From Chrysomallon squamiferum (lineage: Eukaryota > Mollusca > Gastropoda > Neomphalida > Peltospiridae), in assembly GCA_012295275.1 (NCBI GenBank), contig CM022667.1, positions 20,876,910 through 20,940,909 of the forward strand: a stretch of 64,000 nucleotides of DNA, in the 5' to 3' direction. A model generated the notes under the pieces. It worked only from the letters and a program-made list of their open reading frames with translations. It did not search any database and was not told the DNA's origin. The position numbers and the translations under genes were made by a program. Positions 13,501-26,622 of this stretch are shown here, one piece after another; within the stretch, counting starts at the first letter, position 1; the number at the start of each line of letters is the position of its first letter.

Positions 13501-14990
13501 TATACAAAAATACCTGTTTTGAACTGATAACAACTGTTGTCAAATGAATTGTGTTAAATGTTTTTAAGTTTAAGTTTTCTAGAACCTGAATTCGTCCCGT
13601 CATGACAGGAATTAAACAGAAATATCTCACAATGCTCATCTCCATAAGAATCAAAAATACTGAATTAATCTTTAACCTGCAGCTGTCTTTGATCGTTTTA
13701 CTCCCTAAATTACTTATAATCCTCCAAATGAAAATTAATTAAACACCTGATAGTAAAAGAAATAATTCCAAATTTCCTCTCTTTAAATTTTGTAAAGAAA
13801 AAAAAAAAAGTATAAAATTTATATTTAATTTATTCACTGGAACACAAATAACAAAAATCATCTAGTGAAACACCTTCAGACATACGCCTATAATGAGTGA
13901 AGATAAATTTCCAAACTTTCAAAGTATATTTAGAAAGGATGGATACAATGTTGGATTGTATGATGTTATTAATCATAAAACTCATATCAGTGATGATAAA
14001 CTGTACTGTCAAGGACACCTAGCAAATGGGTAACATCGGAGAAAATCTCTAGACAACAGCATAATCAAATAGAATCTTCCATACTTTTCAAGTGATATAC
14101 CTGCTGGAAGACGCACATATAGCCGACGGTAGTTTTAGTTAGAAAAGTACAACATCGCAAGCTCTAAAATCAAATATTCCTCTCTTTGCAAAGCACTAAA
14201 AAATATTTTTGTCCAGATCTTAGCCATCATTTTAATAAAACTGCCAGTGTTTATACAAAGGCCTGAGGATGCTGTTTGTTTTTAACAATACATCTCATGA
14301 AAACACTTGTAATGAAATCAGTTAGATAAGTAAAGGAGATTACTTTTCTTGAAAGTTTTAATTTATGTGGATGTCATTTTTGTTCATGCGAGAACAGTTC
14401 AAAACAGGCTAAAGCGATAGAATTCAAAATCTCAGATGTTTGGGAACTACTGTCTTTTCTCTGTAATCAACGAAGTACAGTCGGTATAATTCTTGATGCC
14501 GACTGGGCATGTACCGTTGGGTCCTAGACCTGACGAAAAACTGTAAACATCATTTCACTTACGGTTTTGAAAGGATCAAAACTAATGTCATATGGAACGC
14601 AAACTTACTTATTAAATTTAAAGATATTAATTTTATATATCATAAAAAAAAAAAAAAAAAAAAAATTAAAATAAAAGAATTGTCATTTCAGTATTTCCTG
14701 TTTATTTTCTTAAAAGTTACGTGATGGCACTGGTTAAACTTGCAAAATGAATTTTGTAGAAGTCATAAAGAAACAAAAGCAAATCATTCCTTACCGAAAT
14801 GCATTATTTTTGAGTTTTCAATGTTTAAAGTGAGTTTAGGATATCAAAAATAACGTTGGGGAAACATTCTTATGATTCTAAATTTTTAAAATCTAGACTC
14901 TATAAATATATAGACAATGTCAAAAGCAAAGTTATAACAAACTTTCGCGAAAAAACAACAACAACAGAGTTCATCTGTTTTTTACGGAGC
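10501..14990. other. AT-rich intergenic region between Mcr-like gene and syntrophin
   Basis: No supported gene was found. Contents: poly-purine/AT runs, a CT/CA microsatellite at about 13358-13395, TAA/AAT runs near 13018-13040, and a (A)22 tract near 14644-14665. A less AT-rich patch at 13080-13200 could be an old exon or UTR, but it shows no reading frame or splice logic I can defend. The ORF at 11130-11381 has no recognisable motif and no splice context. Confidence 0.6.
13358..13396. repeat. (CT)n(CA)n compound microsatellite
   Basis: A CT dinucleotide run passes directly into a CA run, within intergenic DNA. Confidence 0.85.
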
Positions 14991-15100
14991 ATTTCTTAAG
15001 GTTAACCTTTTTGCCATCTTATGAAGTAAGAATTCGTTGGTTATGACAGACCAACAAAAGCGTACTGAATCCATTTGTCTGGTTTTATATTCTGCGTCAT

Positions 15101-15116
15101 ATGTCACGTGACATAA
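15101..15116. promoter_or_regulatory. E-box palindrome GTCACGTGAC at the syntrophin start
   Basis: The bases from 15100 to about 15115 form a 16-bp perfect palindrome, TATGTCACGTGACATA, whose core GTCACGTGAC equals the consensus bound by USF/MITF/TFE-type bHLH-Zip factors (the CLEAR-type motif). It lies 15-25 bases before the chosen start ATG, so it sits in the core promoter or 5' UTR. Binding is inferred from motif identity only. A CCATCTT (YY1-like, reverse) lies at 15014-15020. Confidence 0.45.
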
Positions 15117-15127
15117 AAGGGGTTAAT

Positions 15128-18100
15128 ATGGCGGCTGGAATTGCAAGATGTGGAACATTTGAGGTTTACATTCGGCAGCAATGGTGCGGTGTGAATGTAA
15201 CCTTGAACGAAGATTCACTAACACTGTTTCTTACCGAAAATCCGGAACAATCAAATGCATTAAACGGTACGACTGACAGTCAACAAGGACTTGCAAATTG
15301 CAGTCCTGAAATGCCAGAAAATATTGCGGGTCAAAAACGCACTGTCAAAGTTATTAAAGAAGAACAGAATGGATTAGGTATTAGTATTAAAGGTGGCAAA
15401 GAAAACAAAATGCCCATTTTAATAAGCAAAATATTTAAAGGCATGGCAGCCGATAAAACAGAGAAGCTTTATGTTGGAGATGCTATACTATCTGTTAACG
15501 GTGAAGATTTAAGGGAAGCAACTCACGACGAAGCTGTTAGAGCATTGAAAAGGGCAGGAAAAGTGGTAGAAATGGAAGGTAGATATAAAATAAGATTGTT
15601 TATTGAAAGACATTTTTTTTTTCTTTATAACTTATTTTGATGTTAATGGTTTAATTAAAAGAAATTGTAGACATAAGATTTTCAATTAAATTAATTGTAA
15701 CATATATTCTACAATTCTGCTAAACCAGATAAATATGTAACTGTCAACGATTTGTTGAGAGTAGTTTTCTTAGTATTTTCATGTTCCTTTGATTCCTGTT
15801 CATGAATAAAAGGGGTGAAATAAAATAATAGAGGACGGTTTTAGACAAATTGGCTAAACACAACCAATGTTTACTCTGAAAGTTAAACTATTAGTGTCAC
15901 ACACACTGGGATTGATGCATATCTCTGTTGATTTTTAAAAAAGAAGAAAAAAAAGGTGATCATATATAAAGAATTAGAATGAAAAAAAAAAATCATTTGT
16001 TATAAACAGAAATTGAAACCAGTGATACATGCATTTTATTCAGTTGTTATCTTTGTTTACATATTACAATTTACAATACTAATACTTGTATCTTTCATAG
16101 ATGTTTTCTTGTTTCAGTGAAATATCTGAGGGAAGTTACTCCTTACTTCAAGAAGTCATCCCCACTTAATGAATTGGGTTGGGGAACTCTGGAAGTCCCT
16201 AAGGACAGTAACAAAGCCATATGGGCAGAATCTAAAACAATTCCATTAAAGCAGTGTTACTTGTGTCGTAATCTCAACATGGTAGATGCAGAAAAAAGGA
16301 TTTTAGAATTGCATTCACCTGATGGAAAAAGTTCTTGTATTCTACGTTTCCCTGATCCAATAACTGCAAGTGATTGGTTCAATGCAATACATTCAAATGT
16401 AACAATTCTGACACAGCAAGCAATTCAAGATGCAAACCACATTATGAGCACTGCACCAAATCAGGGAGAAATAAAACATATGGGCTGGTTATCAGAACAG
16501 GTATGTTAATATATAATTAAAACAAAAATATAAGTTGTTTTGCTGCATTGTTTTTAAAAATTAATATTTTCATGTAACATATAATATGCAATGCAGTTGT
16601 TATGGACATAATTTATTTTGCTAAATATTAATAGTGATATTAAGAGGGTCTTTATTAAAAAAATGTATTAAAAAAATATTATATTGCATATTTTTCAGTC
16701 CAATATAATAAAAAAAAAAACATTATGACGTAATTTTTCTCATTTATTTATAAAAATATAAATAATGACGTTAAAATTTGTATTTGTAGTTGGCAAATGA
16801 GCAAGGTTCAGGTACTTTCAGTTGGAAACCAGTTTTTATTGCACTCACTGACAAAGACATGCTGCTTTATGACACAGCCCCATGGAGTAAAGAAGAGTGG
16901 GCTACACCATTTCAAAGTCATCCATTGCTTGCAACCAGGTCAGATTATAAACGTAAAAAATATACATACATTTTATTTAGTATTAAAGATATTGGTAACA
17001 CATACACACATGCAAACACAAACATATGTATGATGCAGACTGAAAAAAATCCTTTGGATGGTGTTCAATATAAAAATGAAAAAATGGATCCAAATTTGTT
17101 TTTTTCACTATTTTCACTTTTTTAATATTTAAGGTCATTAAATATGAATGCTTTATTTTCTATTTTCCTGCTAAAGGTGCATTATAAATATACACATCAC
17201 ATTTCATTTTTTTTTTTTTTGGTTTGGCCTTCAGTAGAAGTTCACCTGTCATCTGTTTATCCATGGAACTGTTTATAGTTTTACTGCATTCTGGGAAATG
17301 GCAGAGCCAATGATAATGTAAAGAACTGTTTAATTTATAGAATGCTGTTATTATTAGAAATAATCTTTATAAAGTCAATTCCATTCAGATATATATATAT
17401 TTGCTTAAAGATTTACAATTAATGTTAGAAATATAATAACAGATTCAGAAATAGCCAGTTTGCATAAATAAGGTGAAATTGTTTAATGTTTATTGCAATG
17501 AAACTCTGGCTGATGCTCTGTCAAAAAAGAAACACATTTGTAGAATTATCTCTTTGATGGAAAGTGGCATAATTTCGTTATTCATGATAAAATCACAGTA
17601 CAATTTAACATGAGTAATTTTTAACATGACAATATTTGTGCTGTGGACTGATGCAGTGCAGGTGTTTTCATCATCTATCACAAGAGGTTGCTGAAATAAA
17701 TACAAAGTATGGTCGCCTTCAGTGGCGATCATTGTTCAACTTATCCTTGGCATAAATTGAATGAGTCTGTCAATCTAAATAGAATCTTCCTAGCCTATTC
17801 ATCCTTCAGTGTATATTAACATTGCAGAAACATCTGAGGCTCTGGCATACATGTTTATCTAGTTTATTGGGGTTTAGACCTCGCAGTATTGATGGCAGCA
17901 AATTAATGTTTACTATATAATAGTTGATTATTTCCTGTTAGTGATTTTGAAAAATACACTTAAGAATAATCTGTCATTAAAAAGGAAAGCCGACCTGACA
18001 TCATTTGCATCTATCAGGCATTTATTCTTGACAAAGTGAGTCATCGAGATGGAACACTGAATGGAACATTATTGAAATGACTCATTAAAGCTCTAATGGA

Positions 18101-19591
18101 CTATCTGTCAGTAGAACAAAAGTAGTAACTACCCAGTTAATGTTACAAGATTGTGAAAATATCAAATCGGGCTTCTTTTTATTTATTATTAATTATATTA
18201 TTACTGTTCTATTATCAGGTTTTTCATATCTTCCTCTCATCTCAAGTTGCATAGATAGCAGATTTAGGAAATACAGATGTTGAAGATAACATGTGAATAA
18301 AGCCTGACATTTTACAGGTTTTTTTTCTGGCACATCCTTTATTGGAACTTAAATTTTGCGATAATAAAGCTAGACAAAAAAAAAAGAAATTCTCAGTCTG
18401 CTGATAGAGAGCAACAGTCAAATATTGGGCAACTTATCAAATGTTGCCTGCCCATATCCTACCTTCACAGGCCAGCATGGTAGAGTAGTCCAAAAAAAAC
18501 CCATAGAAAATACTACAGTCTGGAAAGAGTCTATGACCAGGCCTGGTCAATTCATACAACAAGAATATCTTGGTCAGAAAGGGCCACCACAAAATACAAC
18601 AAAAAGAGTTAACAGAGCTAAAGCTAGCAGCATACATTGTCAGAACACTACTAAGACAAAAACCTATGAAAGAAATGGAAGAAGACCTTAAGAGAAACCA
18701 GGCACATAAAAAAAGAAGAATGGTACAAGAAAGATATTAAGAACTACAAGCTATTTGTATACCATCAGAAAAGTACAAATTATAAATACAAACAGGAACA
18801 AAGAATCTAGAGAAGACAGGAACAAAAACCAGTCTAAAGTGCAAGCTGGATTCAGAACAAATACTTAACAGCTGAGTTTGCAATGTTGACTGCATGGCAC
18901 TGCAAGGACAATTTCAACACAATGATACTGACAAAAATCAAGGAGTTTCAAAAAAGATTCTGACCAACTGGATCATATTTATGTAATGTTGCTTGAAACA
19001 AGTCCACAACTCATGCATACTTCAGTTGAATCATGCAGCCCAGAAACATGGGAGTCACTAAACAGGTGAAGAAAATACTATCAAGCAAAAGAGATTGATA
19101 AACTGGATTAGTACTGGAAAGCAATCATCTAGCAGAGGACAGTGCAAAATGAAGATGATGGCAATATGTATGAACTAAAAGAAAAACCCAAAGTAAATTT
19201 TCTTGTTAATCTATTTTTGTGTATGTCTGTGTGTGTACATGTTTACGCTTTTTTATTTTTATACTTTTTGATTCCAGTTTTAATTAAAAAATTATATTTA
19301 AACAATAAATCAAACATAATAAATAAATGTTCTATAATTTTATTAGACTTGTCCATTCTGGTCGGCAGAATAACCGAACAACTGGAGCAGATATTTTGAC
19401 ATTTGGAACTCGTTCTGGAACTAGAAATGGAGTTGAGACTCACATTTTCCGAGTAGAAACACAACGAGATCTAGCCTACTGGTCACGTGCACTTGTTCAA
19501 GGTGCACATGGTGCTGCATCTCTTGTCAAAGAAGTGTCAACTCGTGAGTTAGAAAAGAGTTCATTGTGAATTACTTAATAGTTTAATTTTT

Positions 19592-19625
<34 letters not shown>

Positions 19626-20775
19626 GAATGCATCAATTTTATAAATTTTATAAAAATCAAAACATCAGAATGGTATACTAAATCCCCATTTATCACAAAT
19701 AAATGCTTCAGCACTAATTGTCTGTGTTTAAATGTCCACAAATTAACCTTGTTTTACTACCTCCTGCAATTGTCATCCATCAACAGTAAAATTACCCAGT
19801 AAATTGCAGTCAGCCAGTATTGTATGATAATCGTCTATGTAAATCATCACACAAGCCATCTTTCATTGTGTGTGATGATTCACGAATAAAAATTATATTT
19901 TTCTCTATACAGTAGAATCTGTCAAAACTGTCCTTTGACTGATCCATATTTCAAAGTCCCAGCCAGCTACCATTTATCTGTTATGCACAAAACTCTAATC
20001 CAGAGGATGTCTGCATTGGATTCTGGGTGTACATTCTGGAACAAAAGAACATGTTGTATAGTAAGACAATTTAGACAACTAGACAATGGTCGTGTATTTT
20101 TGGGTCACTGCTTACAGAGCATGTAATAATTCATTATGGCAAAAATCATGCCTGTGTTAGCCTTACAATGAGGATTGACTGAACCCAACATTAAATAAAT
20201 AAAATATTCAGTTGTACTAATGTTTATTACAATAAATTCACAATTTAATAAGACTTTTCTCTTTTTCTCAGCTGTCATTTGGCAAGGGAAAAAAGCCAAA
20301 CTTGTATTAAACTGTGACAGTGGGTTCCTATTGATAGAAGACAAAGCTGCTGAAAACAATGGACAACCCGAGGTTTTCTGGTCACATCCACTTGACCATC
20401 TACGCATGTCTGCTGATGATGGCCACCGACTGCTGTGGTTGGATTTTGGTACAGATGGAGAACAGGTAACCACTAGTTTGTTGATGGTTATAAAACAGTA
20501 TTATGACAGATCTACCTGTGTGCAAATTCCCCATATACTGCTTACAGGAATTTAATAAAACTTTAAATTTTATGATGAGAAATAATTTATCACAAAAAAA
20601 CAACAAAAAAAATTATATTGGTTGTGCGATTAATTTTTCAAAAACTAAAAAGATAATTTTAGATCCTTTTATTCTGTTTCAGGAATTGGATTTGAATACT
20701 TGTCCAAAACCACTGGTGTTTGTTTTGCATACGTTCCTTTCTGCCAAAGTGAGTCAGCTGGGCCTTATTGCCTAG
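15128..20775 (+). CDS. SNTB1-like: Syntrophin, alpha/beta class (dystrophin-complex adaptor)
   Basis: Peripheral membrane scaffold that binds dystrophin/dystrobrevin and, through its PDZ domain, ion channels and signalling proteins. Exons 15128-15578, 16118-16500, 16790-16938, 19347-19543, 20272-20465, 20683-20775 give 488 residues, close to vertebrate alpha/beta syntrophins (about 500-540). The order is typical: first half of a split PH domain (1-40), PDZ (about 71-152, carboxylate loop GLGI at 82-85), second half of PH1 (about 155-265), PH2 (about 275-395), syntrophin-unique C-terminus ending near [16 protein letters not shown]. The ATG at 15128 ([16 protein letters not shown]) was chosen over 15101 because it matches family N-termini and has A at -3. 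Arthropods have one alpha/beta-type gene, so the paralogue suffix is not meaningful. Confidence 0.95.
16939..19346 (+). other. Large syntrophin intron with probable decayed repeat
   Basis: This 2.4-kb intron interrupts PH2. The part from about 18370 to 19150 is clearly less AT-rich than its surroundings and reads like eroded coding sequence with many stops, so it is probably an old transposable-element copy. I could not name a family. 17220-17900 has a similar but weaker look. Confidence 0.35.
19588..19626. repeat. (GT)n(AT)n microsatellite in syntrophin intron
   Basis: A GT run passes into an AT run directly after the exon ending at 19543. Confidence 0.85.
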
Positions 20776-22020
20776 AAATGCAAAACCTGTCTTTCTCATA
20801 AGCCAAATAATAGCCAAAGAAGATTAGATGGTAAAGAAAGAAATTTGTACGCTACAACTGTAGATGTGGGATAGTGCTAGAAATGTATGGATTCCAAATT
20901 CATTGTGAAAAAATATTAAATACTATATCTTATAAAATATTAAATTTCAGATCTAGTTGCAAATATATAAGATATATTGTTAATGTGTTAATATACAAAC
21001 ATACACATACAGTGGCATAGCTTGTGTGTGTGTTACCCAGGGAAGCCATCAGTTTTAGTTTAAAAAACAGTTATCACAGGTAGCAAAATAACCGAAAATG
21101 AAGAGAAAATCTGCAGCATTATTACTACATATACAGTTTGTATGATACATGCTCTTTACTAAAATCTACTACATACTGGAGAATGACAGTAATGTAACGA
21201 CAGTGAAAGTGAATAAGCTGGAATGTAATTAAGTAATTTGGAAAAATAATTTCATCTGAAAATCAATTATAAAAGACAATCTTTTGATAAGAACTGGCCA
21301 GTGTGCAGCCAGGTTACCAAAAAATCTAACTTGCAAAAATCTATCTAAAAGCTGAAACTTAGAGCAGCATATATCCTCAGATGAATTTCTGTCAAGTAAA
21401 ATAACTGAAATTTACTTCACCACCAGTATTGTAGATTAACAGACGACACCCTATAGTAAAACAGACCAAAAGTCCTGCCCTCTCAGAAGTGTTGACTGGA
21501 ATGGGGTGGTGCCATCTGGCTATGCTGCTGTATACATACACACATTCTAACACACATACCATACATCACTATTCAATTTTAAACCACATGAAGCGTTTTA
21601 GAACATGGTTTTTTTCCATTGAAATACTTCTTTCCAACAGTTAACAAAAACAAGTTTAATATTTATTTTGAAAAACCAGAATACTGTAATAAAAAATTTG
21701 GTAATTCCTTAACCATTATGTACCATTGTACATATGAATGGATGTTTTAAAAAATGCACAGAATATGCGTTAACTAATTAATAACTTAATGTAATATTCA
21801 GAGACCAAAATCCTCTATATTTATTTTGTGAATTTCAGATTTAATGTTTGTATTCTAGTCAGATATATTTGATATGGTTGTGTTGTTTTGCCAATTTTTT
21901 GAGCCATTTACATTACCTTTGTGATGTCATATTTATTTTTTGACTTAATATGTACAATTTTCTCTGGATCCTTTGCTTTTGTATCCAGATTCATCCAGTA
22001 AAAATAAATCATTGTCAAAT
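20776..22020 (+). other. Probable syntrophin 3' UTR or downstream region
   Basis: No further coding signal follows the TAG stop. The first canonical AATAAA I find downstream is at 22003-22008. If it is the signal used, the 3' UTR is about 1.2 kb and contains the TA-flanked MITE at 21010-21530. An earlier variant signal in the AT-rich stretch near 20930 is equally possible. Confidence 0.4.
21010..21530. mobile_element. Non-autonomous TA-flanked DNA transposon (MITE), 521 bp
   Basis: The left end reads CAGTGGCATAGCTTGTG and the inverted right end reads CAGCAGCATAGCCAGATG, so about 15 bp of imperfect terminal inverted repeat starts with CAG. Each end abuts a TA (21008-21009 and 21531-21532), the target duplication expected of Tc1/mariner-superfamily elements. 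There is no transposase frame inside. The interior is distinctly less AT-rich than its flanks. Confidence 0.65.
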
Positions 22021-24318
22021 TGTGTATTAAAGTAACTTTCATGTTTATAATTGTTGTTTATTTTTCTCCAGCAGATAGATTTCTTTGTTCATTGTTTTTG
22101 CTACGGCAGTATATTTCTTCATCAGTTTAAAGAGCAACAATCATGAAAAACATAATTGATTATTGCTTTGTATTCTCATATCATATTTATGATACTTTTA
22201 TGAAAAGCCTATAAAATACAGTGTAGTTCTAGTAGGGTTTTTTATATCTACAATAATTGGTCACACTGTCCTGTCCTGAAAAATTCCTGTCAAACTAAAA
22301 AGGTTGTTTTAAGGAGTTGAGACATCAGGCAAATTAAATAAAAAGTGCTTAGCCATTGTTGCAGAGAGCAGTACCACATACAAGTAATATGGCAAATATT
22401 TGAATTTTTTTCTTTTTTCGAAAAGTCATAAAAGCATTAGCACATTTCATGAATTTCAGCTAAGCAGATTTCTATTTCGATACTACAGGTGTATGGACTG
22501 TCAGTCAAAACATGGTGAATAAACAAATGTAAGCAAAAGCAGGTTATGGATATTTTCTGTGAAAATAGGACTCATAAAAAAACAAAATACAAAATAGTTG
22601 ACAGTATCTGCAATGTTTGTAAGTAAAATCAGTTTAGAATTTTTTTCCAGTTACTCAAGATTTGAGTAGCTTTTTGCCATCTTCATCATTTTCTACAGAT
22701 AATAAATGAATCCGACACATCAAAACTAGTGTTTGTTGAAAAGAAACAATTTTCAGAAGTCAGACCTACTTCAGACTTGGTGTATTGCATTTCTGTGGCA
22801 TCAGGAGCAACCCTGTCCAGTCAAGGATTTTTGACAAGAGTCAATTTATCAGTCCATCTGTTATAAATTAACATGCAATATAATTTTTTAAATAACTAGC
22901 AGATGTAGCAATATGAGTACAGAAGGGTTAAACCTAGATTGTTGGGCATGGTTCCTTTATAGTAAATGCGAATGTTTTATTATACTGGGTTTTTTTTAAT
23001 TCTTTTATCTTTTATTTGTTTAGATGTTTGGCAACAGGATTTTATGTACTAGTTAGAGACTGCTCTTTATCGATCCAACCAGATTTCTAAACTGATATAT
23101 TCGATTAGGTACAGTTAAATGTCTTTGAGCAATATATTTAAAATGACATAAAGAAATATTAATTCTTCATCTCATGATCTCTTTTATTTTCTTTCTTTTT
23201 ATGAAATAATATTAAAAGTAATTTAAAGAGTACTGACACTTATTAAAGAGAATTTAGTCTGTGTACATTTCTGAAGCTTTCTTAAGAGGCATTCTGCTCA
23301 ATTTTATAATAATAAAAAAATATTTTGCTTTAACAATAAATGAAATTTTCAAAATCAATAGATGGGTTCACTCTTTATAATGAAAAGCAAATCAAAATAT
23401 CTTCAGAGGAATTCTTTTTGTTTTCCTACATATCCAGATTATCAATGATTCTAAAATTCATAGCATCCAAAATGTTTAAAAAAACAAAAACAAAAAAAAG
23501 CAAAAAGCAAATAAAAAACAACAGATAACTCAAATTTTAATGTTTTTTTTATTCTTCTCTGATTGATTTAGTATAAAATAGTCTATTATTCTGGAAAACA
23601 CTAGTTTGTAATTGTTTTATTTACTGTCCTGAGGTATATCCATGATCAAAATATGCTCATTTGTATCTCTAAATAGATTATATCTAGCTCAAACACATTC
23701 TGATTCAAGTAAATTTGATATTGCCTTTGAAAAATTCTGTTCCTTTTGTTTTATAGCATTAATGTTAGGCTGGGGGAAACAAATTGTTTTTAAATCTGTT
23801 GAAGTGAGTATTACTGTTAACAAAACAAATACAAAAAGCTCTCAGTCTGAAATGTCACTCTATCTCAAAATAAGCTGTGGGTCCTGAGTGTTTCTCTAAA
23901 CAAACTTGTAATAATTTGTATATGTATTTCAAAACCAGATGTTAAAATATATACTGTATATGGTCATAAATGGAGTATTTTTTTTATATAATTTGTATGG
24001 TTTTCTCAAAAGTGAAGAATACTTCTCATTTAAAAAAAAAAAAATAGGAAGAAATAAAAAATAAACTTTAATATTCTCAAATTTCATCAGTCATTGTAGA
24101 CCAGTTACCTACCTATGATTACCACTGAGCCGTTTGTACTTTAAACTATTATCAAATATCTGTTTTCTATTTTATAACTCACATTAATTAACTGTTCTGA
24201 TCAGTATTGTGAAATGAAAATAATTTAATATACTTGATAATCGTGGCTTTGATCAAAAGCCAGTAAGATTTATAGAATTGTGGGAGGGAAAGAGAGAGAG
24301 TGAGAGTGAGTGAGTGAA

Positions 24319-24362
<44 letters not shown>

Positions 24363-24428
24363 TGCTTAGGATTCGGTGTGATTACAATTAAATAACTTTA
24401 CCAAAAAATTCAGTGTTTTAACCAATAT
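22021..24428. other. Intergenic region between syntrophin and MCAT (convergent)
   Basis: AT-rich sequence with no supported gene. The 60-80 codon ORFs at 23340 and 23642 (+) are low-complexity, Lys- or Ser-rich and lack motifs or splice logic. A GA/GT microsatellite lies at the MCAT end. Confidence 0.6.
24289..24361. repeat. (GA)n/(GT)n compound microsatellite
   Basis: A GAGAGAGTGAG stretch passes into about 20 GT units, ending about 70 bases below the MCAT stop codon and probably within its 3' UTR. Confidence 0.9.
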
Positions 24429-26587
24429 TTATACTTCAATATTCTTGTACAAAGCATGAGCTTTGGCATTAACAAGTTTCATAAGTGTACCCAGTTGTCT
24501 CCCTGGACCCACCTCAAATGTTCTTGGAAAGTTTTCTCCTTTGTTTCGTGAGTATAAAATGTGCATAGTTTGCTCCCATTTTACTGGTTTGTATATCTGC
24601 TGACCTAAAAGATCTATCATTGATCTGGCATTTCGGTAACGTTCTCCATTCACATTGCAGTGAACTGGTATTAAAGGTTTTTCTAACTCTGTTTCTTTCA
24701 GTGCTTTAATCACAGCACTTCGAGCAGATCGCATCATATCTGTGTGAAATGCACCACTTACTGGCAAACGTTTCAAACGTCGAATTCCAAAGTCTCTGTA
24801 ATTTTTCTCAAGGAAATTTAATGCCTGCAAATAGTTAAGAAGATATAAATAAAGGTACATATAGAGTAACTGAAAACCAGCTACAAACTGTATTTCTAAA
24901 ACTCTAGAATCATATAATACTGAAAACTAAAATTTCACCAATAAATACATTTAAAAAGATATAAAAATTATTTTCTCTTATCCTTGTCTCTTACAGATCA
25001 ATTCTAACATGCATAGAGCAGATGTTATAAAACTAAATAGCAATTAGGTTTGTGTGTGAGAAGCTGGAAGTTTTTGCTAACCAGTCATCTATTACAATAT
25101 AACCAACAAAATGACTTATATGATAAAAGAGGAATAAAAAATGAACATGCAAAAAGGTTTAGAATGTATAAATTCATTTAGTTTTGTCTGACAAGTTACT
25201 TGAAAACCAGTATTGCCTTAGATTTGCAGATATAAAAACTGTACAAGCCCACCCACCCCTAAAGGAAAATACCACCGATATAGTATGATATCCAGTGACA
25301 CATAAAATGAAAAATAAATTATTGTACAACAATGGAATTTATTAGCCTTCATCCAAAAAAAAAGCTATGGCACTGTATATGAATGTTTAATCCCTAAACA
25401 TATCAAGATCATAATGTCATATATCAGTCTGAAAGGTTTACCATAATGTAAATTTTCTAGATATTTGTGTTAAGTCGATAAAGTAATAAAAATGTTCCAT
25501 CCAAATCATTACAGGAAGAAAAAGGAAGAAGGCAATGTTACACAGACCTAATTACCTTTATTTCCATGATTACACTAAATTTAATAAATATATCACAGCC
25601 AAGGCTTACTTTATAATGATACAATTTTGTTTACTAAGAAAACATGTTAACAGGACTTTACCTCATCATGACCAGCAATAACTTTACAGTCTGGATAGAG
25701 ATAGTTAGCAACACAGCAAACTGCTCCAGTCCTGCCAAGCTGATGATTACAATATTCACGTGCTGTCAGCAGGGCAAAGTTGAGTTTTGTTTCATGTCCA
25801 ATGAATGCACTCATCATTCCACCTGCCTCAGATTCTGATGCACTTTGCATAGCTTCAGCTCTCACCTTTACAATCTTCACTGCTGTTAATAATAATAATA
25901 ATAATATATAATCTAGACCAGGTATGGTACTATTTTATAAAATAATAATTCTTTGCAAACAAAATTAAAAAATAAAATAAAATACTGAAATAAAAACCCA
26001 TCAAAACCTCTGGAGTGATAAATGAAACAAATGTGACATAACTTAGTGAATCCAATTCATTTTAAACATTCAGAAAATAACAGAGAATAATTGGAAACTT
26101 ATTTCTTTTAGGCAAAGGTTTTTGTTTATTTATTATTATTTATTTTTGTTTATCTATTCCTAATCAAGTTTGATTCAAAGAAATCATTAGTCTTGGCTCA
26201 GTTCCTTTATAAACTAGTAATAATGACCTTCTAAAACTAAAAAGTCTGTAATTCAAAAGCTTTTTATTTCTCAAAGTCATTTTGTGGTCCCAAATTTACC
26301 GATTCAACAGAAATTAGCCTTCAAAAACTCAAATCATTGGAATGATCAAACTATTGTTTCCTTTGGTAAATACAGAACAATAGGTTGTTGATTAAGCTGA
26401 ATGACACTTAATGGATTTGATTTGATTATATTCTGCCAAGTTTGGAAATCTGAAAATACATGAACTAGAAGTTTATTTCTATGCTGAAATTGCAGTAAAT
26501 ATCTGAATTTCGAAAACTCAATCTCACTTAAATCTGAACTATTCTGCTGATTGCTTCAAATTCAAATATGTATAAACATACAAACAC

Positions 26588-26622
<35 letters not shown>

